A stretch of DNA of 64,000 bases, taken from JALYUA01 sp038203955 (lineage in GTDB: Bacteria > Acidobacteriota > Thermoanaerobaculia > UBA5066 > Gp7-AA6). This document shows, piece after piece, positions 1-7,135 of this stretch. Every line of letters begins with the position of its first letter. The first letter of the stretch is position 1. The notes beneath the pieces were generated by a model. The model did no database searches, was not told the origin of the DNA, and saw only the letters and a program-made list of their open reading frames with translations. The stretch spans positions 9,199 through 73,198 of the forward strand of contig JBBRDK010000005.1 in assembly GCA_038203955.1 (NCBI GenBank), read 5' to 3'. A program made the position numbers and the translations under genes.

Positions 1-156
1 GGGGAAGAATTTCGGCGCCCGGCGCGGGCCGGCGTTAAGGGCGGGAAACGGGAAAAGCCGGAGCCGGGAATCGGGCGGGAATCGGGAATCGAAGAACGGA
101 GGTCCGCGGCCCGGCGTCCCGAGCCCTTCGCTTGTCGCCTTCGCCGTTCGCCCCGC

Positions 157-705
157 CTAACCTGCCGTCGTTTCCACCAGTTCATCGAGCAGAGCCTCGC
201 CCGACGGCCAAGGACCGAAACCCGACGCGGCGTTGATGTGGCCGGCCGGCCCGATGTCTACCCGGCGGCTCCCCCAGGCGCGCGCGAAGCTGAAGCTGCG
301 CTCGACGGCCAGGTAAGGATCCGCCGAGGACGCCACGAGGATGCTGGCGAAAGGCATCCGCTGCATCGGGATCGGCCGAAAGCCGGCGAGCTCCGGCGGC
401 GCGTCGTCGCGCTCCGAATCGCTGGGAGCGACGAGGAGGGCGCCGCGAACCACGCCGTTCCCAGGGGACGCCGCCCACAGCACGGCGGTCAGGCATCCGA
501 GAGAGTGGGCGACCAGGAGAGGCGGCTCCGCGCACTCCGCGACGGCGCGATCCAGCGCGGCCACCCATTCGTCCCTGTCCGGACGCGCCCAGTCGCGCTG
601 CGCCACCCGCGTGAGGTTTCCGCGGCGGCGTTCCCACAGGCTCTGCCAGTGCGTGGGTCCCGAGCCGTACAAGCCCGGGAGTACCAGAATGGGAGGAGCC
701 GTCAC
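157..705 (-). CDS. RBBP9/YdeN-type alpha/beta serine hydrolase
   Basis: About 182 residues, typical of the small RBBP9/YdeN hydrolases. After the start comes the family's opening beta strand with an LPGLYG oxyanion segment. The nucleophile elbow reads AHSLG (Ser in the A-H-S-L-G turn), an Asp follows in SADPYL, and the catalytic His lies in AGHIN near the C-terminus, so the Ser-Asp-His triad looks complete. The open frame extends upstream to 876, but that part overlaps the dipeptidase gene and is Arg/Pro-rich without family similarity. I therefore place the start at the GTG at 705, just before the conserved TAPPILVLPG segment. Cytoplasmic; the natural substrate of the family is generally unknown. 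It lies 68 bp downstream of the dipeptidase gene on the same strand and may be co-transcribed with it. Confidence 0.85.
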   Translation of the reverse strand: MTAPPILVLPGLYGSGPTHWQSLWERRRGNLTRVAQRDWARPDRDEWVAALDRAVAECAEPPLLVAHSLGCLTAVLWAASPGNGVVRGALLVAPSDSERDDAPPELAGFRPIPMQRMPFASILVASSADPYLAVERSFSFARAWGSRRVDIGPAGHINAASGFGPWPSGEALLDELVETTAG

Positions 706-773
706 GTCCGCGCGCGACCCGGCCGCCGCCGGCGGTCCGCCTGCCGCCCGGATCCGCGCTCGCCGCGCCGCAT

Positions 774-1490
774 TCAGCGCCGGCGCGCCGCGAGGGGCGC
801 CGCGGCGGGGATCTTCTCGAAAGGGACGTCCAGGATTGGATATTCGCGCCAGGCCCGATAGTTGTAGTGCCACCACTCACCCGGGTCGACGTCGAATCCC
901 TCTGCTTCCATCGTCTTCCGCAGGAGATCGCGCCGTTCGAGCAGCTCCCTGGGGCCGCCACGATAGTCGGGCGAGGCGCGGTCGGAGAATTCGTCGTACG
1001 CGCTCGGCATGACCGACTCGGCGCCCGTCGCGAGGTCGTAAAGCGAAAGGTCCACCGCGCATCCGCGATTGTGTTTCGAGCCCTTGGCGGGGTTCGCGAC
1101 GAAGCCGCGGGCCCGGTCCTGGGGCGTCACGATCTCCCAGAAGAGCTTCGTGACCGACCAGGGGCGGTAGCCGTCGAACACGACGATTCCGTACCCGTGG
1201 GCCGCCAGTGCGCGATGGGCGCGGACCATCGCCCCCGCGGCGGGCCGCTGGAGAAAGGCGCGGGCTTCGCCGTAGACGGCGCGCCCGGCGAAATTGTTCG
1301 GTGTCGCGTACCGGATGTCGAGGTGGACCGTCCGGTCGAGCCGCACGAGCTCGACGAGATCCGGCTTTCGGAAAGAGCCCTTCTCGGCGGGCGGTCGGGA
1401 AGACGCGGCGCGCGGCGCGGCGGCCGGCGCGCAGGCGGGCGAGACCGCCAGGAGGAGCATAAGAAGAAAGCGCGGGGTCCGGCTTTTCAT
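774..1490 (-). CDS. D-alanyl-D-alanine dipeptidase (VanX/DdpX family, peptidase M15D)
   Basis: 238 residues. The zinc dipeptidase signature is complete: SKHNRGCAVDL gives the SxHxxGxAxD motif (His140, Asp147) and GEWWHY gives the general-base Glu205 and third zinc ligand His208. The conserved FDGYRPW segment is also present. The N-terminus has a hydrophobic stretch ending in a Cys at 20, so the protein is exported, possibly as a lipoprotein. Family members hydrolyse D-Ala-D-Ala. In non-resistant bacteria this normally recycles peptidoglycan dipeptide, and nothing nearby (no vanH, vanA or vanS) points to glycopeptide resistance. It is divergent from the glycosylase gene at 1570, with a 79-bp shared promoter region. 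Confidence 0.9.
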   Translation of the reverse strand: MKSRTPRFLLMLLLAVSPACAPAAAPRAASSRPPAEKGSFRKPDLVELVRLDRTVHLDIRYATPNNFAGRAVYGEARAFLQRPAAGAMVRAHRALAAHGYGIVVFDGYRPWSVTKLFWEIVTPQDRARGFVANPAKGSKHNRGCAVDLSLYDLATGAESVMPSAYDEFSDRASPDYRGGPRELLERRDLLRKTMEAEGFDVDPGEWWHYNYRAWREYPILDVPFEKIPAAAPLAARRR

Positions 1491-1569
1491 CGGCAGAGCA
1501 TACCGAAGCGGGCGGACCGGACCGCGCGACCCGGCGGCCGCGACGGCGCATACTTTCGTAGAGATCGAC

Positions 1570-2261
1570 GTGGCAACGAAACCTCCGCGGAAAAAGACGC
1601 CGTCCCGACTGGAGGCGGTCGTCGCCGAGTTTGAAGATTTCTACGGCGCTCCGCCCCCTCCCATCTCAGACCCGTTCGTCAACATCGTCTGGGAGAACGT
1701 GGCCTACCTGGCGGACGACGCCCGGCGGGCCGAGGCCTTCCGGATCCTCCGGGACGCGACGGGTCTCGATCCGCGGCGGCTTCTCGCCGTGCCGCGATCC
1801 GCGCTTCACGCGATTGCGGGCCGCGGCATCCTTCCGGAGCAGGCCGTCGAGAAGCTGAGAGAGATCGCCGCGCTGGCGCTCGAAGAGTTCGGCGGCGATC
1901 TCGAAGCCGTGGTGGCGCTTCCGTCCGCCGACGCCGCGCGAGCCCTGCGGAGGTTCCCCTCGATCGGGCAGCCCGGCGCCGAGAAGATTCTGCTGTTCGC
2001 CGGGCGGCTCGCCGTTCTGGCGCTCGAGTCCAACGGACTCCGGGTCCTGCTGCGACTCGGGTATGGAAGAGAGGAGAAGAGTTATGCGGCGTCGTATCGC
2101 TCCGCCCAGTCCGCCGCCGCCCCCGAGCTCCCGGCCGACTGCCGCGTCCTGATCGCCGCCCACCAGCTCCTGAGGCGACATGGTGTTGAGCTCTGCCGTC
2201 GTTCGCAACCTCAGTGCGAACGATGCCCTGTCGCGCGTCGATGCGACTATTTCAAGAAGTC

Positions 2262-2277
<16 letters not shown>
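1570..2277 (+). CDS. HhH-GPD DNA glycosylase related to endonuclease III (COG2231-like)
   Basis: About 235 residues from a GTG start at 1570. The longer open frame to 1294 runs antisense through the dipeptidase gene and is rejected. The C-terminus carries a C-X6-C-X2-C-X5-C loop, exactly the spacing of the endonuclease III [4Fe-4S] cluster, and the middle has a helix-hairpin-helix (FPSIGQPGAEK). In the classical enzyme the hairpin reads LPGVGRKTA and is followed by a VDTH motif. Here the catalytic Lys position is Pro and the Asp position is Glu (LALESN), so this is not a standard bifunctional endonuclease III. It fits the divergent endonuclease-III-related or MagIII-like group acting on alkylated bases. 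The last five codons and the TAA stop lie inside a heptamer repeat array. Confidence 0.85.
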
Positions 2278-2347
<70 letters not shown>

Positions 2348-2368
<21 letters not shown>

Positions 2369-2902
2369 CCCTTTCACCCTCTCCGCCTGCCACAGGTGCC
2401 GTCTTTCGTGCGCGGCGAGGAAGGCGAACCACTGGCCGAGCGTCATCTTGAAGCGCCGGCTGATGGGAGAGCTCATCCGGATCGCGCCGACGTCGAGTCC
2501 GTCGGCGGACCGCACCCGCGCGCCGAGCTCTTTCTGAAGCTGCAGGACCCGCGGCACGACCTCGGCGGGCGGCGGATCGAGCCGGGGGCGGTACTGCCGC
2601 GGGGACTTCACCTTGATGCGAGCGGGCGGCTCGATCAGCCGGATGTAGAGGCGCCCGAGCCAGGGCTCCGAAAACGGCCCAGTTCCGACGAGATTTCTGT
2701 CGCGCGCCTCTCCGATCTTCCCGTCGAGCTTCGGAAGGACCTTCCAGGCGGCATTCAAGTGCTCGAGACATTCGACGATCGACCACTCCCCCTCCGCCGG
2801 GCGCCAGAGCAGGTCTTCGTGCGAGAGTCTCGCGACGAGCCGATCGATCCGCTCATGGAGCGCGGTGAACTGGGAGTCGTAGGAGGCGAGGACGGAGTTC
2901 AT
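2348..2902 (-). CDS. DinB-like four-helix-bundle protein
   Basis: 184 residues with the DinB/YfiT architecture. A first metal-ligand His sits in the helix CLEHLN (His48), preceded by the family's WRPAEGEWSI segment, and the C-terminal helix has AHERRHLWQ, giving the usual three-His metal site. DinB superfamily members are metal-dependent transferases, for example bacillithiol, mycothiol or maleylpyruvate-type thiol transferases; the specific reaction cannot be assigned here. The gene starts at an ATG at 2902. It ends inside the right arm of heptamer array 1, so its last residues (LGVQS) are encoded by repeat units. Confidence 0.85.
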
Positions 2903-2910
2903 GGGAAGTG

Positions 2911-3092
2911 GAGAGTTGAGAGTTGAGAGTAGAGAGTAGAGAGTAGAGAGTTAAGAGTTAACAGTTAAGGGTTCCAGGCCAGCAACCGGACGCGGCATCT
3001 CCAGCTGAGTTTCCCACGGGCGCGCCGAGCTCCGGCCTCACTCGGCACTATCAACTCTGGACTCTCAACTCTGAACTCTCAACTCTGAACGT
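2911..3092. repeat. Paired inverted heptamer arrays (array 2)
   Basis: Left arm 2911-2973 is nine units of GAGAGTT/GAGAGTA/AAGAGTT type. The right arm 3051-3092 is six units of TCAACTC/TGAACTC type, in the opposite orientation. The core is 77 bp. The element fills the divergent region between the DinB gene and the NmrA gene. Its right arm repeats the same unit order (TGGACTC, TCAACTC, TGAACTC) seen in array 1. Confidence 0.85.
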
Positions 3093-3142
3093 TCCCGGCC
3101 TGCGTTACTGTCCTCTCTCCGCGAGGCTGAAAGGAGTCCCCC

Positions 3143-3982
3143 ATGATTCTCGTGACGGGCGCGACCGGCAATGTCGGGTCGGCGCTGATCAAGGAGCTCG
3201 ACGTGCTGAAAGCGCCCTACCGCGCCGGTCTGCGCCACGCGGGCTCGATGGGCATCGATTCCGTGGCGTTCGACTTCGACGACCCGGCGACCTTCGGCCC
3301 GGCGCTGACCGGAGTCGAGAAGCTCTTTCTGCTGACCTCCGGCGGGACCGAGCGCGAGGGACCGGCCGTCGACGCCGCGAAGGCTGCCGGCGTCCGCCAC
3401 ATCGTTAAGCTTTCCGTGTGGGGCTCGGAGCGGGAGGATTTCGCGTTCGGCCGCCACCACCGGGCCATCGAGAAGAGGATCGAGGCTTCCGGCGTCCCCT
3501 ACACGTTTCTCCGGCCCAACGGATTCATGCAGAACTACCTCACTCAGGCGGAGACGATCAAAGGCCGGGGCGCCTTTTACCTTCCCTCGCGGGATTCCCG
3601 GTACAGCCTGATCGACGTGCGCGACGTCGGCGCCGTCGCGGCGCGCATTCTGACGGCAAGCGGCCATGAGGGCCGCGGCTACGCGCTGTCGGGACCGGAG
3701 AGCCTTTCGAACGGCGAGATCGCGCAAAAGCTCTCGGCCGCCACGGGCAAGCCCGTCGCGTACGTCGGCGTGCCGGACGACGTCTTCCGGAAGAGCCTCG
3801 TCGACGCCGGAGTCCCCGGGCCGTACGCCGACGACTACATCGACCTGTTCCACTACTACATCGCCGGAAAGGGCGCCGCCGTGACGGCCGAAGTCGAGCA
3901 GGTCACGGGCAAGGCGCCCCGAACGTTCGACGAATTCGCGACCGATTTCGCCGCCCAGTTCAAGTCCGAAGAGCTGCCATGA
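3143..3982 (+). CDS. NmrA-like NAD(P)-binding oxidoreductase (atypical SDR)
   Basis: 279 residues. The N-terminal TGATGNVG is the glycine-rich nucleotide-binding loop of atypical short-chain dehydrogenases, followed by the NmrA-type core: a strand ending in KLSVWG, then a substrate-pocket segment with FLRPNGFMQNYL. There is no YxxxK pair in the usual place, as is common in NmrA, quinone-oxidoreductase and azoreductase-like members, so the protein may act as a redox sensor or quinone reductase. A clear GAAAGGAG-type ribosome site precedes the ATG at 3143. The stop overlaps the start of the UBP zinc-finger gene (ATGA), so the two are translationally coupled. Confidence 0.88.
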   Translation: MILVTGATGNVGSALIKELDVLKAPYRAGLRHAGSMGIDSVAFDFDDPATFGPALTGVEKLFLLTSGGTEREGPAVDAAKAAGVRHIVKLSVWGSEREDFAFGRHHRAIEKRIEASGVPYTFLRPNGFMQNYLTQAETIKGRGAFYLPSRDSRYSLIDVRDVGAVAARILTASGHEGRGYALSGPESLSNGEIAQKLSAATGKPVAYVGVPDDVFRKSLVDAGVPGPYADDYIDLFHYYIAGKGAAVTAEVEQVTGKAPRTFDEFATDFAAQFKSEELP

Positions 3983-4230
3983 CCGACGAGCATCTGAAGG
4001 AAATTCGGAAAGTCACGCCGAGCGCGAAGGGTTGCGAGGACTGCCTGAAGATCGGGGCCCGATGCGTGCACCTGCGCCTCTGCCTCTCCTGCGGCCACGT
4101 CGGCTGTTGCGACTCGTCGCCGAACCGGCACGCGACGAAGCACTTTTATTCAACGAAGCATCCGATCGTCCAGTCCTTCGAGCCGGGCGAGGACTGGCGC
4201 TGGTGCTACGTGCACGAAGCGATGGTCTGA
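3979..4230 (+). CDS. UBP-type zinc-finger protein
   Basis: 83 residues consisting of essentially one UBP (ubiquitin-hydrolase-type) zinc finger. Ligands are visible as CEDCLKIG, CLSCGHVGCCD, the His in RHATKHF and a second His in TKHPIV, ending in the aromatic DWRWCYVHE strand. In eukaryotes this fold binds the ubiquitin C-terminus. In bacteria without ubiquitin it is a common small stand-alone protein of unknown partner. The four-base overlap with the NmrA-like reductase gene suggests the two products act together. Convergent with the next gene, leaving 27 bp. Confidence 0.88.
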   Translation: MTDEHLKEIRKVTPSAKGCEDCLKIGARCVHLRLCLSCGHVGCCDSSPNRHATKHFYSTKHPIVQSFEPGEDWRWCYVHEAMV

Positions 4231-4257
4231 CCCTTCCGTCGCGCCCGGGGGGGGAGA

Positions 4258-5112
4258 TCAGACCGGTGGCGTCTTCCGGAAAGGGTGCTCGAAGGAGAGA
4301 TAGAGAAGGATCGAGCGCTCGCCGCGGCTGGGACCGACGCCGAAGGGAACGGCGATACCGGGAACGATCTGGAGCCCGCCGGGGCGGTTCCACGCCCATC
4401 GCATGCCGGGGCTCACGAGAAAAGTTCGAGAACGGATCGTGCGCCCGGGCGCGGACACCGCTTCGGCGCTCGACCACACGGTCTCGACGAGGCCGTTTAC
4501 GTCCGGGCGCGCCAGCCATACGAAGCTCTGGCCGAGTCCCCAGCTCCTCTCCGGGGCGCGATCCCCGGACTCGTTGCGCGCAGACCGAACGTAGGTGACG
4601 TCGGCGTTCCAGTGCGCGACCAGCCAGGGCAAAAGAACGGTGCTGACCGGAAGCGAGACCTGCACGCCCGTTCCACCGGCGCCCAGGGCCCGGCGCGCGT
4701 CCCCCGTCGGGAGCAGCACCGTGAGCCGGGGGGCGGCGGCGAGCTTCGCCTCCCCGTTTCCTGCGAGCTGGTAGCGGTAGTTGAGCGCCACGTCGCCGAG
4801 CCCCGTCGCCCACCCGGACTGCGCCCGCGTGCGGGCAACCGGAACCGTAAAGCTCAGCTGGTGGGTCTCGGCGGGAACGGGCCACTCCTGCGTGAAGGCG
4901 TACGTCCAGGCGCCGCCTCTCGCCCGCTCGAACGTCTGAATGTGTTGAACGACTCCTCTCTCCTGGTTGTAAGCCTCCTCGATCAGGAAGCTGTTGTCCT
5001 GTATCGGGGGACGCTCGAGGGGAAGCGCGCGGGAGGACGGAGGCGCCGCGACGATCCACGAGGAGAGCGCCGCCGTCGCGGCGAGGAACAGGTGGCAGGC
5101 GCGGGCAGTCAT
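4258..5112 (-). CDS. Putative outer-membrane beta-barrel / transporter-like protein
   Basis: About 284 residues from the ATG at 5112, which begins a clean signal peptide (a basic start, then a hydrophobic stretch ending near AAPPSSRA). The longer frame to 5382 runs antisense through the TMEM175 gene and is rejected. The mature part alternates polar and hydrophobic residues as beta strands, with LGDVALNYRYQL, PRLTVLLPTGDA and a C-terminal strand (ILLYLSFEHPF). This resembles the MetA/phenol-degradation-type outer-membrane family, whose members share the LPTGD segment. Role unknown; probably a porin-like or pathway-associated barrel. Divergent from the channel gene, with only 24 bp between starts. 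Confidence 0.75.
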   Translation of the reverse strand: MTARACHLFLAATAALSSWIVAAPPSSRALPLERPPIQDNSFLIEEAYNQERGVVQHIQTFERARGGAWTYAFTQEWPVPAETHQLSFTVPVARTRAQSGWATGLGDVALNYRYQLAGNGEAKLAAAPRLTVLLPTGDARRALGAGGTGVQVSLPVSTVLLPWLVAHWNADVTYVRSARNESGDRAPERSWGLGQSFVWLARPDVNGLVETVWSSAEAVSAPGRTIRSRTFLVSPGMRWAWNRPGGLQIVPGIAVPFGVGPSRGERSILLYLSFEHPFRKTPPV

Positions 5113-5136
5113 TTCAGCCCGATAGAATACGGCCAG

Positions 5137-5915
5137 ATGTCCCACTCGCCGCGGAAGGCTCTCGCGGAGAGGTCCGCCGGGGCGCGCGCCGGATTTCGCT
5201 GGCGCGGAGGCGAGGTCTCGAGGCTCGAGGGGTTCACGGACGCCGTCTTCGCGTTCGCGGTGACGCTCCTGATCGTCTCTCTCGAGGTGCCGCGCACGTT
5301 CAACGAGCTCCTGATCGCGATGCGCGGCTTCTTCGCCTTCGCGATCTGCTTCGCGTTGCTGTATCTCATCTGGTACGAGCATTAGGTTACTCCCGTCGAT
5401 ACGGCCTGGACGACACCACGGTCGTCGCTTTGAACGGCGTTCTCCTGTTCGTCGTCCTCTTCTACGTCTACCCGCTGAAGTTCGTGTTCACGATGTTCGT
5501 GGGCTCTCTCCTGGGATACGAGACCGGCGTGCATCGGCCGGGCGGAATCGTCGAGCCAATGGTCCGCAACGCCGACGGGCCCGCGCTCTTTCTCATCTTC
5601 GGCGCGGGCTACGTCGCCGTGTTCCTGGTCTTCGCTCTGCCCTACCTGCACGCGTACCGCAAGCGCGGGGAGCTGCAATTGAACGCGATCGAAACGTTCG
5701 ACACGCGGGTGGGCCTGGTGTCGGCGGTCGCGACGGGCGCGGTGGGCGTGGCCTCGATGGCCCTGACCCTGGTTCTCGGGTCCCGCGCGAACGGCTGGAA
5801 CGGGTGGATCTATTTCGCCAACGGGCCCGTGCAGACCGCCCTCGGCTTCTGGGCGGGATCGCACCGCCGCCGTTTGGAGGCGGCCGCAGTCCGGGGTGGG
5901 CCCGACTCTCTTTGA
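5137..5915 (+). pseudogene. TMEM175-family (DUF1211) potassium channel, broken by one frameshift
   Basis: Two adjacent frames together make one TMEM175 subunit. Part 1 (5137-5385) has the family signature at the first membrane helix, RLEGFTDAVFAFAVTLL, and ends at IWYEH followed by TAG. Part 2 resumes in the -1 frame (RRYGLDDTTVVALNGVLLF) and continues through further membrane helices to 5915. The junction CATTAGGTTAC looks like the loss of one base (for instance C after CATTA, restoring His-Tyr-Gly-Tyr). No slippery heptamer is present, so programmed frameshifting is unlikely. Either the gene is recently inactivated or this is an assembly error; intact, it would encode a roughly 260-residue leak K+ channel. 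Confidence 0.8.
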
Positions 5916-5972
5916 GGGTCACTTCCCGCAAGAGAGCCCGGCCGCCGCGCGGCGATGCGGGAAGCCCGCCGG

Positions 5973-6497
5973 CTAGCGTTTCTCGTCCGTCACGGCCGTC
6001 GGATCGCCCGTCCGGTGGTCCTCGATCTGAAACCGCAGAAAACGATGCAACGCCTCGAGACCTTCCCGGTCGGCCGCGCGCGCCTCGAGCGTCGCCCCGC
6101 GGTCGGTCTCGCGGAACTTCCACGCTACGGCGGAGGGTCTCTTCTTCATCACTTCGACGCCGGGCGGAACCTGATCGTGGACCAGCATCGGCGCCTGGAA
6201 GTCCCCTTTCGCGAACATCTTCGCGATCTGGGAGAGGTGTCCGCGAATCGCGTCCCGGCTTGCCGTGTCCTCTGCCTGGTTCGCGGTGATCTCGATCGCG
6301 CCGCCGTTCTTGTAGAGCCGGAAATGGTGGGTCGTCTTTTCGTGGTCGAACCCCATCACGTGGTCGCCCCGCGAGTCGACCATCGCGTGGTGGTCGTGCT
6401 CGGCGGGGGGCGCGGGGGTGCTCGTCTGGGCGAGGAGGGCCGCGGGGACGAGAAAGAGACCGGCGAGAAGGGCGCGGGAGAAACGAGCGACGGTCAT
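5973..6497 (-). CDS. Secreted His-rich hypothetical protein
   Basis: 174 residues with a signal peptide (cleavage probably after LLAQ), then a His-rich segment (AEHDHHAMVDSRGDHVMGFDHEKTTHHF) that could bind a metal. The body repeats a motif pattern seen in uncharacterised exported proteins of Acidobacteria and Proteobacteria; I do not recognise a named domain. The start overlaps the stop of the MerR gene by 4 bp (ATGA), so it is translated with that regulator and is plausibly its target. The metal link comes from the His content plus the heavy-metal-type MerR; no enzyme motif is visible. Confidence 0.8.
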   Translation of the reverse strand: MTVARFSRALLAGLFLVPAALLAQTSTPAPPAEHDHHAMVDSRGDHVMGFDHEKTTHHFRLYKNGGAIEITANQAEDTASRDAIRGHLSQIAKMFAKGDFQAPMLVHDQVPPGVEVMKKRPSAVAWKFRETDRGATLEARAADREGLEALHRFLRFQIEDHRTGDPTAVTDEKR

Positions 6498-6979
6498 GAC
6501 GTCTCCTTGGATCGGCGGCGATTGAAGGCCAGCGCGGAAAGCGCGGACCCGGACGTGTGTCGTGTCGGTCGGAGCGATTCCAGGAGGCGGGCGGGCTCTC
6601 CTTCACCGGCGGCGGCGAGCCGCGCGTCGAACTCCGCCACCGTGGCTTCGAGTGTCTTCTGAAACGCGCGCATCTCCTCGATGCGGCTCTCGATCTCTTC
6701 GAGCTTGCGCGCCGCGAGGGCGCGCACTTCACGGCACGGCGGCGATCCCCGGCTCCGCGCCTTCAGAAACCTCGCGAGCTCCTCGATGGTGAATCCGACG
6801 GAGAGCGCGCGCTGGATCAGGAGAACGCGGTCGCGGGCCTCGGACGGATACGCGCGGTAGCCGTTGCGTAGCCGTGCAGGACGCGAAAGCAGCCCCCGCC
6901 GCTCGTAGAAACGCAGGGTATCGGTGCTGACGCCTCCCGCCCGCGCCAGCTCGCCCGAGCGCATCCCTTTTTCTGCCAT
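6494..6979 (-). CDS. MerR-family transcriptional regulator (heavy-metal type)
   Basis: 161 residues. The N-terminal winged helix-turn-helix is canonical: SGELARAGGVSTDTLRFYER, then GYRAYP and the R-L-I/L-Q-R helix. It is followed by the dimerisation coiled coil (LEEIESRIEEMRAF) with a single Cys just before it (SPPCREV), at the position of the first metal-binding Cys in MerR/ZntR/CueR proteins. The second Cys of a typical metal loop is absent, so the inducer is uncertain. Translationally coupled to the downstream secreted His-rich protein. The 130-bp upstream gap holds heptamer array 3; I saw no clear 19-bp-spacer MerR promoter. Confidence 0.9.
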   Translation of the reverse strand: MAEKGMRSGELARAGGVSTDTLRFYERRGLLSRPARLRNGYRAYPSEARDRVLLIQRALSVGFTIEELARFLKARSRGSPPCREVRALAARKLEEIESRIEEMRAFQKTLEATVAEFDARLAAAGEGEPARLLESLRPTRHTSGSALSALAFNRRRSKETS

Positions 6980-7033
6980 GGAACGACTCTAAACCCCGGA
7001 ATCGATTCCAGGGTCAAGGGGAAAGGGAGTGAT

Positions 7034-7129
7034 CAGTTGTCAGTAGTCAGTTGTCAGTAGTCAGTAGTCAGTTGTCAGTTGTCCGCTGGAGGCTCTGAGA
7101 ACTGAAAACTGAGAACTGAAAACTGACAA
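7034..7129. repeat. Paired inverted heptamer arrays (array 3)
   Basis: Left arm 7034-7082 is seven units of CAGTTGT/CAGTAGT. The right arm 7095-7129 is five units of CTGAGAA/CTGAAAA/CTGACAA in the opposite sense, and the core is only 12 bp. The arms can form a hairpin directly downstream of the GreA-fusion gene (which ends at 7136) and upstream of the MerR gene, both on the minus strand. Confidence 0.85.
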
Positions 7130-7135
7130 CTCACT

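Noticed and set aside
1..156. Possible gene end at the left edge
   Set aside because: Only GGGAATC/GGGAAAC-type repeat sequence and GC-rich filler; no frame with coding character enters from the edge.
774..1490. Glycopeptide resistance locus because of the VanX-type dipeptidase
   Set aside because: No vanH, vanA-type ligase or vanRS genes nearby; peptidoglycan recycling is the simpler reading.
5137..5915. Programmed -1 frameshift in the TMEM175 gene
   Set aside because: No X-XXY-YYZ slippery heptamer or following stem is visible at the junction, so a plain indel is more likely.
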